Shown in pieces: positions 59,401 through 64,000 of a DNA stretch of 64,000 nucleotides. The position numbers and the translations under genes are program-made. Source of the stretch: Collinsella sp. (lineage in GTDB: Bacteria; Actinomycetota; Coriobacteriia; Coriobacteriales; Coriobacteriaceae); NCBI GenBank assembly GCA_018382125.1, contig JAGZQO010000002.1, positions 77,119 through 141,118 on the forward strand. The letters are read 5' to 3'. How positions within the stretch are numbered: position 1 is the stretch's first letter; each line of letters starts with the position of its first letter. Under the pieces are notes generated by a model. The model had not been told where the DNA came from. It worked only from the letters and a program-made list of their open reading frames with translations, and ran no database searches.

Positions 59401-60266
59401 GACAGGCCCTCTATATTCAAAAATGGCGAAGGATCATCGAAGTACTTTGACACCAGGCGTTTCATGGTGCCGTCGGCTAGCATTTCCTGGTAGGCATGGG
59501 TGAGCTTAACGTCGATGCCGCGCGTATCGTTGATATCAAAAGCGGTACCCAAACCAACCTCAAGCAGCGGCTCATCCAAAATTCGATACGTCACACCATA
59601 GTCTTTTTCGTAGGTGAGCAGCGAAGACTCATGCGCGGCGATGGCGTCGACCAGACCCTCGACGAGCGCCGGGTTCAGGTATGAGCGGTCCGAAAAGCAG
59701 TAGAGCTCTTTGATCTGCGGAACGTTTTCATTTGTACGATTGAGCAAAATGTCCTCGGGCTTGGTGGTGGACTGGACCGCCACGACCTTATCCTCAAGAT
59801 CGGCAAGCGTGTAGATATCGCTCTGGGGATCGACCGCGACCACCTGGCGGCTCGCAAGGTACGGGCCGGCCCAACGATACTCGTCTTCGCGACCCGTCAT
59901 GCTAAAGCTGCCCATGACGCAATCGAGCTCGCCGCTCGCCAGTAGCTCGTTCTTCTTTTCCCAAACGATCAGCTGGTACTTTGGCTTGTAACCAATGCGG
60001 GCCAAAGCCTCGGTCAATATCTCGACATCCAGGCCAACGATATCGCCGTACTCGTCGGTATACACAAACGGCGGATAGAGGTCGCTGCCGACGTTAAGCG
60101 TCTTAAGATTGTCGTCCTTGACCTGCGAGGCATCCAGACCTTCTAATGCAGACGTCGAGGCTTCGTCATTACGCCCTGAACAGCCAGCTATCGCTACGAC
60201 AAAGGCGCTCGCCACTGTAAGCGCGACAAACAACGAAATGGCAACCGAGCGACGGGGTCTTTTCAT
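59397..60266 (-). CDS. Solute-binding lipoprotein coupled to the sensor kinase
   Basis: 289 residues. The signal peptide ends in VVAIAGC with lipidated Cys29, and the SBP_bac_3 domain (LNVGSDLYPPFVYTDEYGDIVGLDVEILTEALARIGYKPKY) is of amino-acid-binding type. There are no ABC permease or ATPase genes beside it; instead its stop overlaps the start of the hybrid kinase by four bases. It is therefore probably a receptor for signalling rather than a transport component. Confidence 0.88.
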   Translation of the reverse strand: MKRPRRSVAISLFVALTVASAFVVAIAGCSGRNDEASTSALEGLDASQVKDDNLKTLNVGSDLYPPFVYTDEYGDIVGLDVEILTEALARIGYKPKYQLIVWEKKNELLASGELDCVMGSFSMTGREDEYRWAGPYLASRQVVAVDPQSDIYTLADLEDKVVAVQSTTKPEDILLNRTNENVPQIKELYCFSDRSYLNPALVEGLVDAIAAHESSLLTYEKDYGVTYRILDEPLLEVGLGTAFDINDTRGIDVKLTHAYQEMLADGTMKRLVSKYFDDPSPFLNIEGLS

Positions 60267-60359
60267 CGAGCTCCAGACGATCCTGTTTACAGACTGAAAT
60301 GGTTAAAGATAATAGCAAACAAAACCACACGAGTGCCCAATGGTTACAGACGCTTTACC

Positions 60360-60399
60360 ATGTGGGGTCTTCTAGCCGACTTGGCAGAAGGCCCCACAT
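60360..60399 (-). terminator. Terminator of the MalY/PatB gene
   Basis: ATGTGGGG-T-CTTC pairs with GAAG-G-CCCCACAT around a 14-base loop. It lies 12 bases downstream of the minus-strand stop. The T run is missing. Confidence 0.6.
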
Positions 60400-60410
60400 G
60401 CAGCGCACGC

Positions 60411-61625
60411 TTACCGTGCATTAAAAACGTAGCGGTCCAGGCGGTCGCACGCTTCCCTCACGCGCGAAAGCGGCAGCGCCAGATTCACGCGAATGTGGCA
60501 GGGCCCGTGGAACGGACGGCCGTCCTGATACCCCACGCCCACGCGCGCCCCCTCGTCGAGCAGCCACTGAATATCGCGGCCATGCTCGCGGCACCACTCG
60601 GTGCAGTCCAGAAACACCATGTACGTGCCCTGCGGACGCGAATAGGACACGCCCTCAAAATGCTCGTCCACGTAATCGCAGAAGTACTCGATATTGCCGG
60701 CAAGCACCTGGTTGAGCTCGTCCACCCACTCGTAGCCTTGCGGCTGGTAGGCACCGATAAGCGCATGCATGGAGAGGACATTCATCTCGTTGTAGTGAGT
60801 CTTGTTGGACACGGCGCACACACGGTCGCGCAGTGTTTCGTTATAGATGATGTGGTAGCTGCCGACCAGACCCGCCAGGTTAAACGTCTTGCTGGGCGCG
60901 TAGAGGGCAACCGTGCGCATGCGGGCATCCTCGCTCACCGACTGTGTCGGGATGTGCTTGTGTCCCGGCAGGATGATATCGGACCAAATCTCGTCCGAGA
61001 TCACCACGCAATCGTGCTGGCGATAAATGTCCATGGCGCGCTCGATCTCGTCGCGCTCCCATACGCGGCCGCAGGGATTGTGCGGCGAGCAGAACACCGC
61101 GGCATGAATGTGGTTTTGGGCGAGTTTGCACTCCATGTCCTCAAAGTCCATGCGCCACACGCCTTGGTCGTCGAGTTTAAGCGGGCTGTGGACAATACGA
61201 TAGCCCGCGGCTTCGATGGACTTGGTAAAGCCGATGTAGGTGGGGCTGTGGACCAGCACCGCATCGCCCGGCTGAACATACGCACGCAGCGTCGACACGA
61301 CACCGCCCAGCACGCCGTTTTCGTAGCCGATATGCTCGGGCGCCAGGCCCTCAACGCCGTTGCGACGGCTCTGCCATTCGATGATGCGGTCAAAGTACTC
61401 GGGACGCGGATTGAAGTAGCCGAACATAGGGTGCTGGGCGCGCTGGATGATGTACTCCTGGACCGTGGGCACCGTGGCGAAATTCATGTCGGCCACCCAC
61501 ATGGGAATGCGGTCGAAGCCCTCGTCGGGTGCGTTCGGAGCCATACCGGGGATCTCGCCCCAGGAGTCAACGGCGATGGAGTCCATGCCGTGGCGGTCGA
61601 CAAGCGAGCTAAAGTCGTATTTCAT
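60411..61625 (-). CDS. MalY/PatB-family aminotransferase or C-S lyase
   Basis: 404 residues of fold-type I PLP enzyme. Conserved stretches are MWVADMNFATVPTVQEYI, GYFNPRPEYFDRIIEW, FCSPHNPCGRVW, ISDEIWSDI and the PLP lysine in APSKTFNLAGL. The MalY/PatB group includes cystathionine beta-lyases that release homocysteine from cystathionine; other substrates are possible. With the MetE-like gene at 19156 it may form part of sulfur amino acid metabolism, but they are 40 kb apart. Monocistronic. Confidence 0.88.
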   Translation of the reverse strand: MKYDFSSLVDRHGMDSIAVDSWGEIPGMAPNAPDEGFDRIPMWVADMNFATVPTVQEYIIQRAQHPMFGYFNPRPEYFDRIIEWQSRRNGVEGLAPEHIGYENGVLGGVVSTLRAYVQPGDAVLVHSPTYIGFTKSIEAAGYRIVHSPLKLDDQGVWRMDFEDMECKLAQNHIHAAVFCSPHNPCGRVWERDEIERAMDIYRQHDCVVISDEIWSDIILPGHKHIPTQSVSEDARMRTVALYAPSKTFNLAGLVGSYHIIYNETLRDRVCAVSNKTHYNEMNVLSMHALIGAYQPQGYEWVDELNQVLAGNIEYFCDYVDEHFEGVSYSRPQGTYMVFLDCTEWCREHGRDIQWLLDEGARVGVGYQDGRPFHGPCHIRVNLALPLSRVREACDRLDRYVFNAR

Positions 61626-61737
61626 GCTGAGCTCCCGTGCAAAGTAGGCTGTTCCGATAGGCGTTATTGTCCACCAGCGTGGGCGGTTTTGGCGCGGGGT
61701 TTGGCGATTAATTTGACGGGTGCAGACGAATGGCAGG

Positions 61738-62484
61738 TTAGCCCCGCGCGTCGTTGACGGCGACTACGGTTAGCTGGGTTTCATCAACCGTAAAAGATAT
61801 GTCGAGCCCGGCGAAGGCCAGATGATAGACGCGGTTTGGCTCGTGCTTGCTGCCTGCGCGACGTGGATCTTGGCGAAGGACCTCGACCAAGCCGGGGAGC
61901 TTTGCGGGCGGGACCATATCCTGCAGTGCTTGCGGAAACTCGACGTCGAGCTCTTGCCACGGAGCATCCTCAATCCAGCCGCCGGTCGCATCCGGGTGGC
62001 AGTCCGCAAACGGAATGTAGGGCTTAATGTCGTAGATGGGCGTGCCGTCGCGCAAATCGGCCCCCAGCACATGGATGATGGGGCCATCGTCGGTGAGCTC
62101 GACGCGATCGAGCTTGACGCAGGTAAGCCCAATGGGATTAGGGCGAAACGGACTGCGCGTGGCAAACACGCCCACGCGCTCGGCTCCGCCCAGACGCGGC
62201 GGGCGCACGGTTTTCGACCACTTGGCATTGGTGCCGGACCTGTCCTGCGCCTTGGCATCGGCAGCTATGTCCTTAGCCGTGCCGCCGGGTGTGCCGTTTT
62301 CGAAGCGCCACAGCAGCCACAGGTGAGAGAAGGAGTCCAGACCCTCAACCGCTGCGTTGGAGGCAAATTCCGGCTCAAAGACAATGCGTCCCTGCAGATG
62401 GGGCGCCAAAAAGCTGTTGCGCGGAATGCCAAACTTCTGCGGCAGGTCGGTATGTATGTGTGCAATAGGTTCCATGCCGGTCAT
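61738..62484 (-). CDS. trmO: tRNA-t6A37 methyltransferase TrmO
   Basis: 248 residues if started at ATG 62484; an ATG at 62475 is an alternative, and neither has a clear ribosome site. The TrmO (YaeB/TsaA) pattern is complete: a first beta strand IAHIHTDLPQKFGIPR, GLDSFSHLWLLWRF, GVFATRSPFRPNPIGLTCVKL and DLRDGTPIYDIKPYIPFAD. It methylates the N6-threonylcarbamoyladenosine next to the anticodon in certain tRNAs. Divergent from the HTH-zinc ribbon-TipAS gene. Confidence 0.87.
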   Translation of the reverse strand: MTGMEPIAHIHTDLPQKFGIPRNSFLAPHLQGRIVFEPEFASNAAVEGLDSFSHLWLLWRFENGTPGGTAKDIAADAKAQDRSGTNAKWSKTVRPPRLGGAERVGVFATRSPFRPNPIGLTCVKLDRVELTDDGPIIHVLGADLRDGTPIYDIKPYIPFADCHPDATGGWIEDAPWQELDVEFPQALQDMVPPAKLPGLVEVLRQDPRRAGSKHEPNRVYHLAFAGLDISFTVDETQLTVVAVNDARG

Positions 62485-62616
62485 TGTACGGCATGGAGGT
62501 GTGGGGCGTTGCGCGCAATTCTTCGCCGCGGTTCCCCGTCGTGCAACCAACGGTTGCTTGGAAGGGCACCTGCTGCCGCGTATGCTTAAGCCATCAACCA
62601 GCAGAAAGGAGCCGCC

Positions 62617-63444
62617 ATGGCCTTTGCAGAAAAGCTCATTGCCATCCGTCGCGCCCATCACCTTACCCAGGAGCAGCTCGCCGCCAAGCTCTTCGTCACA
62701 CGCCAAGCCGTCAGCCGTTGGGAGCGCGACGAGGTCACCCCGGGTATCGACATGATGAAGCTCATCGCCGCCGTAACCGGCGAGCCCCTGTTTCACCTGC
62801 TCGAAATGCCCGAGCATTATTGCCAGAGCTGCGGCATGATACTCACGCCCGACGACTGCGGCACCGATGCCACAGGCGCCACGACCGACCATTACTGCAA
62901 GTGGTGCTACGACCACGGCAAGTACACCTACGACACCACGATGGAGGCGATGATTGAGGACTGTGCCCCGCGGCTGGCGCAAAACACCGGCATGTCGCTC
63001 GACGAAGCCGTCTCGCTCATGGGCGCCGTCCTGCCGCAACTGGAGCGCTGGCGCACCGTGCAGGAAAACGAGGCGCGCTACGGTGCCGAGGCGCGGGCGC
63101 GCTACGGCGATGAGGCTATCGATGCAGCAAACGAAGCGTTGCTGGACATGGACCCCGAGACATGGAACGACATGAAGGAACTTGAACGCGCTATTCTGGG
63201 CCAGCTCTCAATTGCCATGGGCATTGGCGACCCAGAGAGCAACGAGGCTCGTAAGCTTGTCGCGATGCATCGTCGCTGGATTGCTCTCAACTGGGGATGC
63301 GAGCCCCAAGACGAGGCGTACCTGGGCCTCGCCCACGGTTATCTTGCCGACCAGCGCTTTGTTGACTACTACGACAAGCCCTGCGCCACCGGAGCCACGG
63401 CGTTTCTGGTCCAGGCCATCGAGTCTTCGTTGACGCGCGCATAG
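62617..63444 (+). CDS. Regulator fusing XRE HTH, zinc ribbon and TipAS-like domain
   Basis: 275 residues, AAAGGAG before the ATG. Residues 1-60 are a cro/CI HTH (LTQEQLAAKLFVTRQAVSRWE). Residues 65-104 form a zinc ribbon with Cys69, Cys72, Cys81, Cys94 and Cys97 (YCQSCGMIL...HYCKWCYDHGKY). The last 100 residues resemble the TipAS antibiotic-binding domain of MerR-type TipA (EARKLVAMHRRWIALNWG...LGLAHGYLADQRFVDYYDKP). TipA has a MerR HTH instead of an XRE one, so the arrangement here is unusual. A drug-binding role is inferred only from the C-terminal similarity. Confidence 0.8.
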   Translation: MAFAEKLIAIRRAHHLTQEQLAAKLFVTRQAVSRWERDEVTPGIDMMKLIAAVTGEPLFHLLEMPEHYCQSCGMILTPDDCGTDATGATTDHYCKWCYDHGKYTYDTTMEAMIEDCAPRLAQNTGMSLDEAVSLMGAVLPQLERWRTVQENEARYGAEARARYGDEAIDAANEALLDMDPETWNDMKELERAILGQLSIAMGIGDPESNEARKLVAMHRRWIALNWGCEPQDEAYLGLAHGYLADQRFVDYYDKPCATGATAFLVQAIESSLTRA

Positions 63445-63495
63445 ACCGCGGCGGCTTTGGGTATTTCAATCAAAACCTCAACCGATTGAAGACCT

Positions 63496-63741
63496 ATGGC
63501 TACTAATCACGAGCTCGCGCTGTACGTTATGACCGGCTGCCCGTATTGCTTAAAGGTCAAGCACTTTTTGGCCGATAACGGCGTGACCATTCCCGAGCGC
63601 AATATCTCGACCGATTCCGATGCCGAACAGACACTCATCGCCGTCGGCGGAAAACGCCAGGTTCCCTGCCTGTTCATCGACGGCAAACCACTCTACGAAT
63701 CGAGCGACATCATCGCGTGGGTGCAGGAAAACCTGCTCTAG
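63496..63741 (+). CDS. Glutaredoxin-like protein
   Basis: 81 residues with the thioredoxin fold and active site CPYC (residues 15-18, MTGCPYCLKV), the cis-proline segment RQVPCLFIDGKPLYESSDI and the GSH-side residues. It reduces disulfides with glutathione or another thiol. The ribosome site (GAAGA) is weak. It follows the regulator gene by 51 bases and may share its transcript. Confidence 0.87.
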   Translation: MATNHELALYVMTGCPYCLKVKHFLADNGVTIPERNISTDSDAEQTLIAVGGKRQVPCLFIDGKPLYESSDIIAWVQENLL

Positions 63742-63788
63742 TACGCACGCTCTGTCCGTCCAGGGCCCCAACCCATACGACCCAAACA

Positions 63789-63843
63789 TGTACACCAGCA
63801 TCCAAAGTCGACATTTTTCGACATCTTTGGATGCTGGCGTACA
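63789..63843. repeat. 55-base palindrome with TCGACATTTTTCGACAT loop
   Basis: TGTACACCAGCATCCAAAG and CTTTGGATGCTGGCGTACA match at 18 of 19 positions. The loop carries the direct repeat TCGACAT twice. A T5 run follows after AGC, so it can end the glutaredoxin transcript. The CGACATTTTT motif also occurs in the element at 49151-49334. Confidence 0.75.
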
Positions 63844-63962
63844 GCTTTTTGGTAGTCATGGACGCTCTTGGCCGGCTAATTGTTTGAGGAGACCTTTGGA
63901 TTGGTCGCGCGCGCAGACGTGGTGTAAGAGTGTCCTGAGGTCCGTCGCTGCAAGTCCCGATG

Positions 63963-64000
63963 TTACTCCTTCTTGAGACCGCGCTTCTCGACTATCTCGT
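63963..64000 (-). CDS. C-terminal end of a minus-strand gene (runs off the window)
   Basis: A frame without stop ends in TAA at 63963-63965; the last residues read EIVEKRGLKKE. Only eleven residues are visible, so the gene cannot be identified and its reality is uncertain. The 120 bases between it and the palindrome at 63789 contain nothing I recognise. Confidence 0.3.
   Translation of the reverse strand, partial: EIVEKRGLKKE

Overview
The window is GC-rich, densely coded chromosomal DNA from a Gram-positive anaerobe and is most consistent with a gut Coriobacteriia of the Collinsella type. Pointers are a bile salt hydrolase, strong AAAGGAG-type ribosome sites with frequent GTG starts, a cell-wall-anchored surface protein pair, lipoproteins, ferredoxin-type electron carriers and no respiratory genes. 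The genus is inferred from gene content; there is no rRNA, and I see no tRNA, CRISPR array, integrase, prophage or complete IS element.

Layout. 1-5 kb: a ceramidase-like fragment behind a degenerate amidohydrolase, an HTH-aminotransferase fusion with a palindromic operator, and a divergent LysR/EamA pair. 5-11 kb: Kup potassium transporter, Tat/lipoprotein esterase, bile salt hydrolase and a deformylase-like protein that has lost its catalytic Glu. 11-17 kb: a purine permease followed by two tandem cell-surface beta-helix proteins. These come from a 2-kb duplication that carried along the last codons of the permease. 17-22 kb: hydrolase, uracil permease, MetE-like methyltransferase with LysR, HAD phosphatase. 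22-24.4 kb: thiamine salvage operon (TPP riboswitch, thiM, thiamine-binding protein, thiE). 24-28.5 kb: patatin lipase, flavodoxin, ArsC-like protein without its cysteine, COG0523 GTPase, TrmL.

28.5-40.8 kb: two related AAA ATPases (one broken by a single-base frameshift), a short UvrA paralogue, a TetM-like ribosomal GTPase, a GNAT enzyme, RsmJ, RlmA and a MATE exporter. The spaces between them are filled with palindromic repeats sharing a GGGAC/GTCCC core. 40.8-49 kb: a second LysR/EamA pair, uracil-DNA glycosylase, SDR, VUT transporter, RF3 and a GntR-regulated ABC exporter. 49-53.6 kb: a 184-bp palindromic element, a two-repeat EamA protein, flavodoxin/ferredoxin, CLC channel, LOG hydrolase and a K+ channel. 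53.8-60.3 kb: two hybrid sensor kinases facing each other, one with solute-binding domains built in and one encoded next to a separate solute-binding lipoprotein. 60.4-64 kb: MalY/PatB-type lyase, TrmO, a regulator fusing HTH, zinc ribbon and TipAS-like domains, and a glutaredoxin.

Most genes are single units or two-to-three-gene operons of housekeeping, transport and sensing type. The most unusual items are the surface-protein duplication, the palindromic repeat families, the paired sensor kinases, the HTH-zinc ribbon-TipAS fusion, and four enzymes or enzyme-like proteins that have lost expected catalytic residues or reading frame.
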